A stretch of DNA of 18,195 bases, taken from NCBI GenBank assembly GCA_005885325.1, contig VAYX01000019.1, forward strand, positions 1-18,195, given 5' to 3'. The translations under genes were made by a program, and so were the position numbers. Below, one piece after another: positions 6,520-13,499 of this stretch. Each line of letters starts with the position of its first letter. The stretch's first letter is position 1. The notes under the pieces were generated by a model, which was given only the letters and a program-made list of their open reading frames with translations, was not told the DNA's origin and ran no database searches. The stretch comes from Actinomycetota bacterium. GTDB taxonomy: Bacteria > Actinomycetota > UBA4738 > HRBIN12.

Positions 6520-7794
6520 CTAGTCGGGCGGACTCCCCGTCCTCCGCCGGGGAACCAGGTCCGGGGTCAGGTATCCCAGGCCGACCACCACGTACATGCC
6601 GAACAGGATGAGGAACCCCTCCCGGAATCCGAGCGGCAGCATCGCGGGGATCAGCGCGCCGAGCACCCACGAGAGCTGGAACACCACCTCGTACCGAACG
6701 AACACGCGGCCGTGCGCTCCTCCTGGCGCGAGCTGCTGCATGAGGCTCTGGAACGCGAGGCGACCCAACTCGCTCGAGGCCCCGGCGACCAGCGCGAACG
6801 CGGTGAGGATCGGCAGGGAGAACGCGACGAACGCGAGGAATGCTCCGATCCCTGCGGCGACGATGCACGCCACCACCACCGCTTCCTCTCGCAGCGCGAC
6901 GGGGAGCCGAGGTGCGAGCACGTCGCCGAGGAAGCTGCCCAGGGCGGCCCCGCCCGCCAGCACCGCGAACCAGTACGTCGGCTCGCCGCTGCGGCGAAGG
7001 GCGAAGGCGATGGAGAACAGCAGGAACCCGTTCGCGGCCCGCAGTCCGGCGCCCCCGATGGCGGGGGCGGCGAGCTGCGGGATGGCTCCAAGGCGGCTCA
7101 CCTGACCCCGGCGCACCGGCACCTGCGGGTGCGGGAGCCGGAGGTTCAGGAGCGAGGCCACCGTGTAGACGCCCGCCGCGCCATAGAGCGCGGCGGCCGC
7201 CCCGCCCGCCTTGAACAGCAGGATGCCCGGCGCCGCGGCCAGCGCCGCGCCGCCGATGGCGATCCGTCCGAGGCGCGCGTTGGCCCCCACCAGTCCCTCG
7301 TCCGGCCCGGCGTAGGCCGTGACCAACCCGTTCTTCGTGATCGTGTGGACCTTCGACAGGACCAGGATGGCGAACGCGAACGGGTAGAGCAGCAGCGTGT
7401 TGAATTGAGGGGCCGCGAGCAGGCACACGAGCGCGCGACCCGCGGCGGAGGCCAGCGAGATGGCTCGCCGCGGCCCGGCCCGATCGAGGAGCGGCACGAG
7501 GAGCGGGCCGGCCACCGCAAGCGGGGCCAGCGTGAGCCCCAGATACAACGCCACCTTGGCCCGGGCCTCCCCCACCGGGACGTCGAAGAAGATCGAGCCG
7601 GCCAGCGCGATGGCCACCATGGCATCGCCGGCCGCGCTGGCCAGGTGGACGATCGCGTAGGTGTCGAGCGGATCGTCGGAGACCCACAGCCTGCGGATCG
7701 GCCGAACGATGAGGCTCTCCAGCATCGAGGCCAGGCCGAGGAGGATGAGCTGCCACCAGGGGTAGCGCTTCGGCTCCTGGCCGCCTCCCCGCAT
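6520..7794 (-). CDS. MFS family permease, substrate unknown
   Basis: A 424-residue polytopic membrane protein with about 11-12 hydrophobic segments. The motif LLDRAGPRR (102-110) fits the MFS motif A loop (D-R-x-G-R-R). Unlike the exporters at 1-1697, it begins with a cytoplasmic stretch, a short hydrophobic helix (WWQLILLGLASM) and the arginine-rich IVRPIRRLWV before the first full bundle. This is a different MFS subfamily; I do not recognise its substrate. The ATG at 7794 lies 19 bases after the gatB stop, so it is probably co-transcribed with gatB. Its own ribosome-binding site is weak, and that spacer holds the GC palindrome CCCGGCCGGG. A downstream start at residue 24 is possible. Membrane topology is clear, function is not. 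Confidence 0.8.
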   Translation of the reverse strand: MRGGGQEPKRYPWWQLILLGLASMLESLIVRPIRRLWVSDDPLDTYAIVHLASAAGDAMVAIALAGSIFFDVPVGEARAKVALYLGLTLAPLAVAGPLLVPLLDRAGPRRAISLASAAGRALVCLLAAPQFNTLLLYPFAFAILVLSKVHTITKNGLVTAYAGPDEGLVGANARLGRIAIGGAALAAAPGILLFKAGGAAAALYGAAGVYTVASLLNLRLPHPQVPVRRGQVSRLGAIPQLAAPAIGGAGLRAANGFLLFSIAFALRRSGEPTYWFAVLAGGAALGSFLGDVLAPRLPVALREEAVVVACIVAAGIGAFLAFVAFSLPILTAFALVAGASSELGRLAFQSLMQQLAPGGAHGRVFVRYEVVFQLSWVLGALIPAMLPLGFREGFLILFGMYVVVGLGYLTPDLVPRRRTGSPPD

Positions 7795-7813
7795 CGGCCG
7801 TCCCGGCCGGGCC

Positions 7814-9271
7814 TCAGGACCCCGAGAGCTTGGCGCGGAGCAGCTCCTGGACGGTCCGCACGTTCGCCGCGCCGCGCGACTTCTTCATCACCTGGCCGAC
7901 CAGGAAGTTGATCGCGCCGTCCTTCCCGGCACGGAACTGCTCCACGGGCTCAGGATTCTCGGCGATGGCCTCCACCACCCACGCCTCCAGTGCGGACGTG
8001 TCGGTGACTTGCCGAAGCCCCCGGGTCTCCACGATCTCCTCGATCGGCTTGCCCGTCTCGAAGGCTTCCTCCAGGACCTGCTTGGCCGCCGTGACGGAGA
8101 TCGTCGACTCCTCGACCAGGCGGATCAGGTCCGCGATGTGCTGGGGGGTGACCTTGCTCTCGGGCAGCTCGATCCGGGCCTTGTTCAGCAGGCCAGAGAG
8201 GTCCTGGGTCATCCAATTGGCCACGGCCGCGGCGGGGGCACCGAGGTCGATGGCCTCCTCCAGGAAGTCGGCGGTGGCCTTCGACGCGCCGACCAGGGTG
8301 GTCTGCCTCGGGGCCAGCCCGAGCTCGCGTTCGAACCGGGCGCGGCGGGCCGCGGGCAGCTCGGGCAGCGCGCCTCGAATCTTCTCGACCCACTCGGTGT
8401 CGGGCTCGAGTGGCGGGAGGTCCGGCTCGGGGAAGTAGCGGTAGTCGAACGCCTCCTCCTTGGAGCGAAGGGTGTGGGTGGTGCCAGTGCCCTCGTCGAA
8501 ATGACGGGTCTCCTGGACCAACTTCTCGCCGGTGCGGAGGGCGGCGACCTGCCGCTCCTGCTCGTACTTCAGGGCCCGTTCGAGCGAGCGAACGGAGTTC
8601 AGGTTCTTGATCTCGACCTTCGTGCCATACTCGGGGGAACCGGCTGGGCGGACCGAGATGTTCGCGTCGCATCGGAGCGAGCCCTCCTCCATCCGGACAT
8701 CGGAGACGTCGAGGGCCTCGAGCGTGGACCGGAGCTCGTTGAAGTACGCGCGGGCCACTTCGGGCGAACGGATGTCCGGCTCCGAGACGACCTCCACGAG
8801 CGGCACGCCGGCCCGGTTGTAGTCGATCAGCGCGTACTCGGCCTGCGCGATCCGTCCTGACGCCCCGGCGTGCGTGGTCTTCCCCGTGTCCTCCTCCATG
8901 TGCACCCGGGTGATCCCGACCCGATGCGTTTGCCCGTCGACCTGCACGTCGAGATGTCCCTTGACGCAGATCGGGAGGTCGTACTGGGAGATCTGGAAAT
9001 TCTTCGGCATGTCCGGATAGAAGTAGTTCTTCCGGTGGAACAGCGAGTACCGCAGGATCTCGCAGTCCAAGGCCAGGCCGATCCGCACGATGTACTCGAT
9101 GGCCCGCTCGTTCGGCACCGGCAGCGAGCCGGGAAGCCCCAGGCAGACCGGGCAGACGTTCGTATTCGGGGGGGCCCCGAACTCGTTGCGGCAGCCGCAG
9201 AACATCTTCGTGCGCGTCGACAGCTCGACGTGGCACTCAAGGCCGATGACGGTCTCGAAGTCCTCGCCCAT
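7814..9271 (-). CDS. gatB: Asp/Glu-tRNA(Asn/Gln) amidotransferase subunit B
   Basis: A 485-residue tRNA-binding and kinase subunit of GatCAB. It phosphorylates the glutamate or aspartate of mischarged tRNA, which is then amidated with ammonia from GatA. Family marks are GLECHVEL near the start, the zinc cysteines 25, 27, 40 and 43 (CGC, CPVC), the long conserved block HRKNYFYPDMPKNFQISQYD (79-98), and the signature IDYNRAGVPLVE (149-160). The helical C-terminal tail domain is complete. I chose the ATG at 9271 because conservation begins there. The frame is open to 9352, but that extension is not family-like and would run into the eamA start. No Shine-Dalgarno precedes the ATG; a TAAGCT ten bases upstream suggests a leaderless message. 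Unusually, gatB is split from gatCA by a plus-strand gene. Confidence 0.97.
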   Translation of the reverse strand: MGEDFETVIGLECHVELSTRTKMFCGCRNEFGAPPNTNVCPVCLGLPGSLPVPNERAIEYIVRIGLALDCEILRYSLFHRKNYFYPDMPKNFQISQYDLPICVKGHLDVQVDGQTHRVGITRVHMEEDTGKTTHAGASGRIAQAEYALIDYNRAGVPLVEVVSEPDIRSPEVARAYFNELRSTLEALDVSDVRMEEGSLRCDANISVRPAGSPEYGTKVEIKNLNSVRSLERALKYEQERQVAALRTGEKLVQETRHFDEGTGTTHTLRSKEEAFDYRYFPEPDLPPLEPDTEWVEKIRGALPELPAARRARFERELGLAPRQTTLVGASKATADFLEEAIDLGAPAAAVANWMTQDLSGLLNKARIELPESKVTPQHIADLIRLVEESTISVTAAKQVLEEAFETGKPIEEIVETRGLRQVTDTSALEAWVVEAIAENPEPVEQFRAGKDGAINFLVGQVMKKSRGAANVRTVQELLRAKLSGS

Positions 9272-9281
9272 GCGAGTGGTG

Positions 9282-9287
9282 AGCTTA
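9282..9287 (-). promoter_or_regulatory. Possible -10 element for leaderless gatB
   Basis: TAAGCT on the minus strand ends ten bases before the gatB ATG. That would place transcription initiation within a few bases of the start codon, consistent with the missing Shine-Dalgarno site. No clear -35 is seen. Confidence 0.3.
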
Positions 9288-9301
9288 GCCGCTCCCGGCC
9301 C

Positions 9302-9307
9302 TATCCT
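9302..9307 (+). promoter_or_regulatory. Possible -10 element for eamA
   Basis: TATCCT ends seven bases before the eamA ATG at 9315. Initiation would fall at or very near the start codon, although a TGGAG (9307-9311) could also act as a ribosome-binding site on a longer transcript. It lies back to back with the proposed gatB element. Confidence 0.3.
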
Positions 9308-9314
9308 GGAGCCC

Positions 9315-10382
9315 ATGACCCGGACGGCAGGACCATCCACGTCCCGGGCCAACCCTCCGCTGGTGTGGGTGGCGCTGGGCGCCGTCTACATCGTGTGGGG
9401 AACGACGTACTTCGCCATCCGACTCGTCAACCAGACGATGCCGCCCCTGCTCTCGGCCTCCGTCCGGTTCCTGCTGGCGGGGACGGTGATGTTCGCGTGG
9501 ACCATCCGGCGGGGGGACCGGGACGGGGACCGCCCCGGTCCTCGCCAGTGGCGCGCCGCCGCGATCGTGGGCTGCGCGCTCCTCCTCGGCGGGAACGGCG
9601 GCGTGGTGTGGGCCGAGCGGACGGTTCCCTCCGGGATCGTTGCGCTGATCATCGCCCTCGTTCCGCTGTGGATGGCGCTCATCGACCGGGTCCTGCTGAA
9701 ACATCGCCTCCGGGTGCCGACGGTCGTCGGGCTGACGTCAGGGTTCGCCGGGGCGGCACTCCTGGTCGGGAGCTCCGCCAGCGGCGGCGGGGTCGACCTC
9801 ACCGGGATGCTGTTCGCGCTGGGGGCCTCGCTCAGCTGGGCCATGGGATCGCTGTACTCGCGGCACGCGCCGCTCCCCAAGCGGCCGTTCGTCGGCGTGG
9901 GGATGGAGATGCTGTGCGGCGGCGCCGCCCTGGGGATCGTGGGGATCCTGGCCGGTGAGCTCGGCGACATCCACCCCGAGCGGTTCTCGACGGCGTCGCT
10001 GCTCGCGCTGGGGTACCTGATCGCGTTCGGCTCGTTCGCCGGCCTCGGCTCCTACCTGTGGCTGCTGCGCAACGCGCGGACGTCGCTCGTCTCGACCTAC
10101 GCCTACGTGAACCCGGTCGTGGCCGTGTTCCTGGGGTGGGCCTTCCTGTCCGAGCCGATCGGCCTTCGGACGATCCTGGCCGGGGCCATCGTCCTGGGGT
10201 CGGTTGCGCTGATCATCACGTCGGGGGAGGCCACGGCGGCCCCGGAGGCGTCGTCAGGCGGCGAGCCCGGCCACGAGGGGAGGGACGGCGTCGAAGGCGA
10301 GCTCGCGCTCGAGGGCGTGGGCCACGCGGAGCACGAGCGCCTCCCCGAGGACCGGCGCCGTGACCTGGAGCCCGACGGGTAG
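9315..10382 (+). CDS. EamA/DMT-superfamily transporter (RhaT/YdcZ-like permease)
   Basis: A 355-residue inner-membrane protein of the drug/metabolite transporter superfamily and the only plus-strand gene here. It has ten hydrophobic segments in two EamA repeats, roughly residues 15-152 and 163-303. Typical stretches are AVYIVWGTTYFAIR (23-36), LVPLWMALIDRV (115-126) and, in the second repeat, STYAYVNPVVAVFLGWAFLSE (260-280), which is a family hallmark. The ATG at 9315 follows TGGAG; the open frame upstream (to 9090) is antisense to gatB and is excluded. The normal protein would end near residue 310. Residues 314-355 are charged and read antisense to the end of gatA, so the original stop seems lost. 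Family members export amino acids or metabolites; the substrate here is unknown. Confidence 0.9.
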   Translation: MTRTAGPSTSRANPPLVWVALGAVYIVWGTTYFAIRLVNQTMPPLLSASVRFLLAGTVMFAWTIRRGDRDGDRPGPRQWRAAAIVGCALLLGGNGGVVWAERTVPSGIVALIIALVPLWMALIDRVLLKHRLRVPTVVGLTSGFAGAALLVGSSASGGGVDLTGMLFALGASLSWAMGSLYSRHAPLPKRPFVGVGMEMLCGGAALGIVGILAGELGDIHPERFSTASLLALGYLIAFGSFAGLGSYLWLLRNARTSLVSTYAYVNPVVAVFLGWAFLSEPIGLRTILAGAIVLGSVALIITSGEATAAPEASSGGEPGHEGRDGVEGELALEGVGHAEHERLPEDRRRDLEPDG

Positions 10383-11726
10383 CCCTGCCTCGTCCAGGCC
10401 GGACGGGATCGAGACGGCCGGCACCCCGGCCAGGTTGGCCGGGATCGTGAACACGTCGGAGAGGTACATCGCGAGCGGGTCGTCCGCCCGCTCCCCGATC
10501 CGGAATGCAGTGGTCGGCGATGTCGGCGACACCAGCACGTCGAACGACTCGAAGGCCTTCTCGTAGTCCCGGATGATCAACGTGCGAACCTTCTGGGCCT
10601 GTCCGTAATAGGCCTCGTAGTAGCCGGCGGACAGCGCATACGTGCCGAGCATGATGCGGCGCTTCACCTCGGGACCGAAGCCTGCGCCCCGGGTCCTGGC
10701 CATCATCTCGATCGAGTCCCGGCCGGGAACCCGCAGGCCGTACCGGACCCCGTCGTACCGGGCCAGGTTCGACGAGGCCTCGGACGGGGCGATGAGGTAG
10801 TACGCGGAGAGCGCATAGTCGGCGTGCGGGAGCGACGCCTCCTCGATCGATGCTCCCATGTCCGATAGCCGGTTCAGGGCGGACTGGATGCTCGACCGCA
10901 CGCCCGGCTGCACCCCCTCGCCGAACGCCTCCTTCACCACGCCGACGCGGAGCCCGCTCACGCCCTCGTCCAGGCCCTCGGCGTAGTCATCGACCGTTCG
11001 GTCCAGGCTCGTCGCGTCCATCGGGTCGCTGCCGGCGATGGCCGAGAGCAGGATCGCCGCGTCCCGCACGCTCCGCGTGAACGTCCCAACCGTGTCGAGC
11101 GACGACGCGAACGCGATGAGGCCGTACCGGGAGATGAGCCCGTACGTCGGCTTCAGCCCCACCACCCCGCACAGCGACGCGGGTTGGCGGACGGAGCCTC
11201 CCGTGTCGGTCCCCAGGGCCCACACGGCCTCACCGGCGGCCACCGCCGCCGCGGACCCGCCCGAGGATCCCCCCGGCACGGTGTCCAGGCCCCACGGGTT
11301 GTGCACCGGACCGAACGCCGAGTTCTCGTTCGACGAGCCCATGGCGAACTCGTCGCAGTTGGTCTTCCCCAGGAGCACCGAGCCGGCGGCGGCCAGCCGG
11401 GCCCACGGCGTGCAGTCGAACGGTGGCACGTAGCTCTCGAGGATCTTCGAGCCACACGTCGTGGTGATGTCCTTCGTCGACAGGACGTCTTTCAGGGCGA
11501 TGGGGATGCCGGCGGTGGACGGCGCGTCGCCCGCGGCGATGCGCGCGTCCGCCGCCGCGGCCCGCTCCCGCGCGAGCTCTGTGGTCCGCGCGAGGAACGC
11601 GCGGACCCTCTCGTCCACGGCCTCGACCCGGGCCAGGCAGGACTCCGTGACCTCCGTGCTGGAGGTCTCGCCGGCGCGGAGCTTCGAGGCCAGGTCGGCA
11701 GCGGTGAGGTCGCAGAGCTCGGCCAC
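10254..11726 (-). CDS. gatA: Asp/Glu-tRNA(Asn/Gln) amidotransferase subunit A
   Basis: A 490-residue glutaminase subunit of GatCAB. It releases ammonia from glutamine and channels it to GatB for making Gln-tRNA or Asn-tRNA. The amidase-signature triad is in place: Lys79 (IALKD), Ser154 (PGGSSGGSA) and nucleophile Ser178 (TGGSVRQPA), the same numbering that I recall for the Staphylococcus aureus enzyme. Other marks are NCDEFAMGSSNENSAFG and CGVVGLKPTYG. The start is a GTG at 11726, two bases after the gatC stop, so translation is coupled. The last 129 bases overlap the 3' end of the convergent eamA gene. Length and motifs are normal, so the enzyme should be active, with GatB supplied from a separate transcript. 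Confidence 0.97.
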   Translation of the reverse strand: MAELCDLTAADLASKLRAGETSSTEVTESCLARVEAVDERVRAFLARTTELARERAAAADARIAAGDAPSTAGIPIALKDVLSTKDITTTCGSKILESYVPPFDCTPWARLAAAGSVLLGKTNCDEFAMGSSNENSAFGPVHNPWGLDTVPGGSSGGSAAAVAAGEAVWALGTDTGGSVRQPASLCGVVGLKPTYGLISRYGLIAFASSLDTVGTFTRSVRDAAILLSAIAGSDPMDATSLDRTVDDYAEGLDEGVSGLRVGVVKEAFGEGVQPGVRSSIQSALNRLSDMGASIEEASLPHADYALSAYYLIAPSEASSNLARYDGVRYGLRVPGRDSIEMMARTRGAGFGPEVKRRIMLGTYALSAGYYEAYYGQAQKVRTLIIRDYEKAFESFDVLVSPTSPTTAFRIGERADDPLAMYLSDVFTIPANLAGVPAVSIPSGLDEAGLPVGLQVTAPVLGEALVLRVAHALERELAFDAVPPLVAGLAA

Positions 11727-11728
11727 CG

Positions 11729-12019
11729 CTAGCCGACCTCTGCGATCGGCGGGACCTTGAACCGGTCGGCCTCCCGCTCGGGCGCGTTGGCCAGCACCTC
11801 CTCACGAGAGAGCGAGGGCACCGGCTCGTCGGGTCGAAGCACGTTCGCCCGGGGAATCGCGTACGCGCTCGGCGGGACGTCGGCCCCGGCCGCCTCGCCC
11901 ACCTTCGCCGCGTACTCCAGGATCAGCCCGAGCTGCGCCCTCAGCCGCTCCTTCTCTTCCGCAGTGAGGTCGAGCCGGGCCAGCTTGGCCACGTGGTCGA
12001 TGTCGATCTCGACCGGCAT
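11729..12019 (-). CDS. gatC: Asp/Glu-tRNA(Asn/Gln) amidotransferase subunit C
   Basis: A 96-residue belt subunit that holds GatA and GatB together. It has the typical start VEIDIDHVAKLARLDLTAEE (3-22), the amphipathic helix with ILEYAAKVGEAAG, and the C-terminal region NVLRPDEPVPSLSREEVLANAP and FKVPPI. The ATG at 12019 has GGAG just upstream and follows the HD-GYP stop by ten bases. It is therefore likely to be transcribed with the HEAT/HD-GYP genes above it and gatA below it. The longer open frame upstream of this ATG is antisense-like composition without conservation and was not used. Confidence 0.96.
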   Translation of the reverse strand: MPVEIDIDHVAKLARLDLTAEEKERLRAQLGLILEYAAKVGEAAGADVPPSAYAIPRANVLRPDEPVPSLSREEVLANAPEREADRFKVPPIAEVG

Positions 12020-12029
12020 AGCTCCGAGT

Positions 12030-13499
12030 CTAGTGGGCGCTGTGCGTGTCCACGTAGCCGGGCGGTGGAGTCTCGCCGGGAGCCGGCTCGTGGACCAGGC
12101 CCGGGCCCTCGTCCGCCGGCATCGGGACGTCGAGCCTGCCCGATGCCAGCAGGGAGAGCATGTCGATCCCCATCTCCACCGGATCGATCGTCCGGACCAC
12201 CGACCAACGGAACGCGCCCTCGCGCACCTTCTCCGACAGGTCGATCTCGGCCGTCTCGGTAGCGTTCCCCCCCGCGTCCAGCACCAGCCGGATCGTGGGG
12301 CGGCCCAGCGCGCGCTCGTGGTTCCGCACGACCACCCCGACCTCCCCACTCGAGAGCTGGACCAGCGATCCCACCGGGAACAGCCCCACGAGCCGGACAA
12401 AGGTCCGGACGACGCGCGGGTCGAACGCTCGGCCCGCCCCCGCCTGCAGGATGGACAGGGCTTGCCGCCGCTCCTCGGGCTTTCGATACGAACGCTTGCT
12501 GGTGATCGCATCGAAGCAGTCGGCCACGGACACGATCCGGGACGGAAGGGACGGCACACGGCCGCTGGACAGCGATGGATAGCCCGAGCCGTCGAACGCC
12601 GCGTGGTGCTCGAGGACGATCGAGACGGCCGGGTGGAGGGGATCGCGGGTGGTCACGGCGACGAGCCCGGCCCCGTCCACCGGATGGCGCTGGATCAGCC
12701 GCCACTGCTCCTCGTCCAGCAGGCCGTCGTGCTGGAGCACCTCCCGGGGAACCTTCACCTTGCCCACGTCGTGCAGCAGGCCGCCGATCCCGAGCGCGAT
12801 CGATTGCTCGTGGGACAGGCCGATGGCCCGGGCCAGCGCCAGCGAGAGGATGCACACGTTCACCATGTGGTGGTACGTGTACTCGTCGTAGGACTTCACC
12901 GTGGTGAGCAGCAGCGCCTGGGCGGGATCCTCGGAGATCAGCTCCGCCAGGTGCTCGGTGAGGCGCACGGTCGCGTCCAGGTCCGCGGGACGCCCCGCCA
13001 GCAGCCGGGCCGCCGTCTGGCGCAAGAGCTCGAGCCCGGCCGCGTAGCTCTGGAGGAGCTCGGACATCCCGGACACGTCCGCATCGGGGACCACCGGCGT
13101 GGCTCGGTTCACCCCGATCCACGCCAGCTCGCTCTCGGCGCCCTTCTCCCCCATCAGCAGCCGGAGCAGGGCGTCGGCGTCCGCCCGGGTCACGCCGGGG
13201 CGGAACTCGAGTGAGCGGACGCCGGCGTCGGTCATGGACTGGGCCAGACGGCTCAGCGTGAGCGACTCCCAGGCGAGCAACGTCGCGCCCATGTAGAAGT
13301 TGCCGTCCGAGATGAACAGGACCACCGCCCGGCCCCGCGTATCGCACAGTTCGCCGATCTGTCCGGTGAGATCCGCAGCGGTCTCCATCCGCTTGGGGTG
13401 CTCGTTCGGGTACAGGGCGTAGACCTGTCGCGCCGCCGAGAGCGTTCGCAGGAACTCCCGGGCCTTGACGATCTCGAACTCCGGTGTTGGCGCGCTCAC
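12030..13499 (-). CDS. HD-GYP domain protein with N-terminal sensory-like domain
   Basis: A 489-residue cytosolic protein whose HD-GYP domain (about 195-370) belongs to the cyclic di-GMP phosphodiesterase family. Metal-ligand candidates are His243-Asp244 (LLHDVGK), His272 (RHPVDGA), His298-His299 and Asp328 (VADCFDA). The signature HHAAFDGSGYP (298-308) has Ala300 where HHE is usual. After it comes FPVGSLVQLSSGEVGVVV (374-391), a beta-rich C-terminal domain seen in other HD-GYP proteins. The N-terminal domain (about 15-120) resembles that of the HEAT-repeat protein encoded just upstream. The start is a GTG at 13499 that overlaps the HEAT gene's TGA, so translation is coupled. The N-terminal signal and the enzyme's actual substrate are unknown. 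No GGDEF cyclase is in the window. Confidence 0.9.
   Translation of the reverse strand: MSAPTPEFEIVKAREFLRTLSAARQVYALYPNEHPKRMETAADLTGQIGELCDTRGRAVVLFISDGNFYMGATLLAWESLTLSRLAQSMTDAGVRSLEFRPGVTRADADALLRLLMGEKGAESELAWIGVNRATPVVPDADVSGMSELLQSYAAGLELLRQTAARLLAGRPADLDATVRLTEHLAELISEDPAQALLLTTVKSYDEYTYHHMVNVCILSLALARAIGLSHEQSIALGIGGLLHDVGKVKVPREVLQHDGLLDEEQWRLIQRHPVDGAGLVAVTTRDPLHPAVSIVLEHHAAFDGSGYPSLSSGRVPSLPSRIVSVADCFDAITSKRSYRKPEERRQALSILQAGAGRAFDPRVVRTFVRLVGLFPVGSLVQLSSGEVGVVVRNHERALGRPTIRLVLDAGGNATETAEIDLSEKVREGAFRWSVVRTIDPVEMGIDMLSLLASGRLDVPMPADEGPGLVHEPAPGETPPPGYVDTHSAH

Noticed and set aside
7797..7814. A GC palindrome between gatB and the MFS gene as a terminator.
   Set aside because: The core is only CCCGGCCGGG with no loop and no U-tract, and the 19-base gap suggests read-through.
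5166..7911. Two long plus-strand open frames (5166-6488 and 5797-7911).
   Set aside because: They lie antisense to the reductase, Rieske and MFS genes, have arginine-, glutamine- and histidine-rich low-complexity translations, and carry no family motif. They are a by-product of high GC.
9090..9314. A 75-residue N-terminal extension of the EamA protein.
   Set aside because: It is antisense to the start of gatB and not hydrophobic; the ATG at 9315 has TGGAG and the first membrane helix follows it.
9272..9352. A 27-residue N-terminal extension of GatB.
   Set aside because: It is not typical of GatB, which begins at about MGEDFETVIGLECHVEL, and it would cover the eamA start.
12020..12559. An extended gatC frame of 276 codons.
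   Set aside because: The upstream part lies in another frame of the HD-GYP gene; GatC is normally about 95 residues and starts at 12019.
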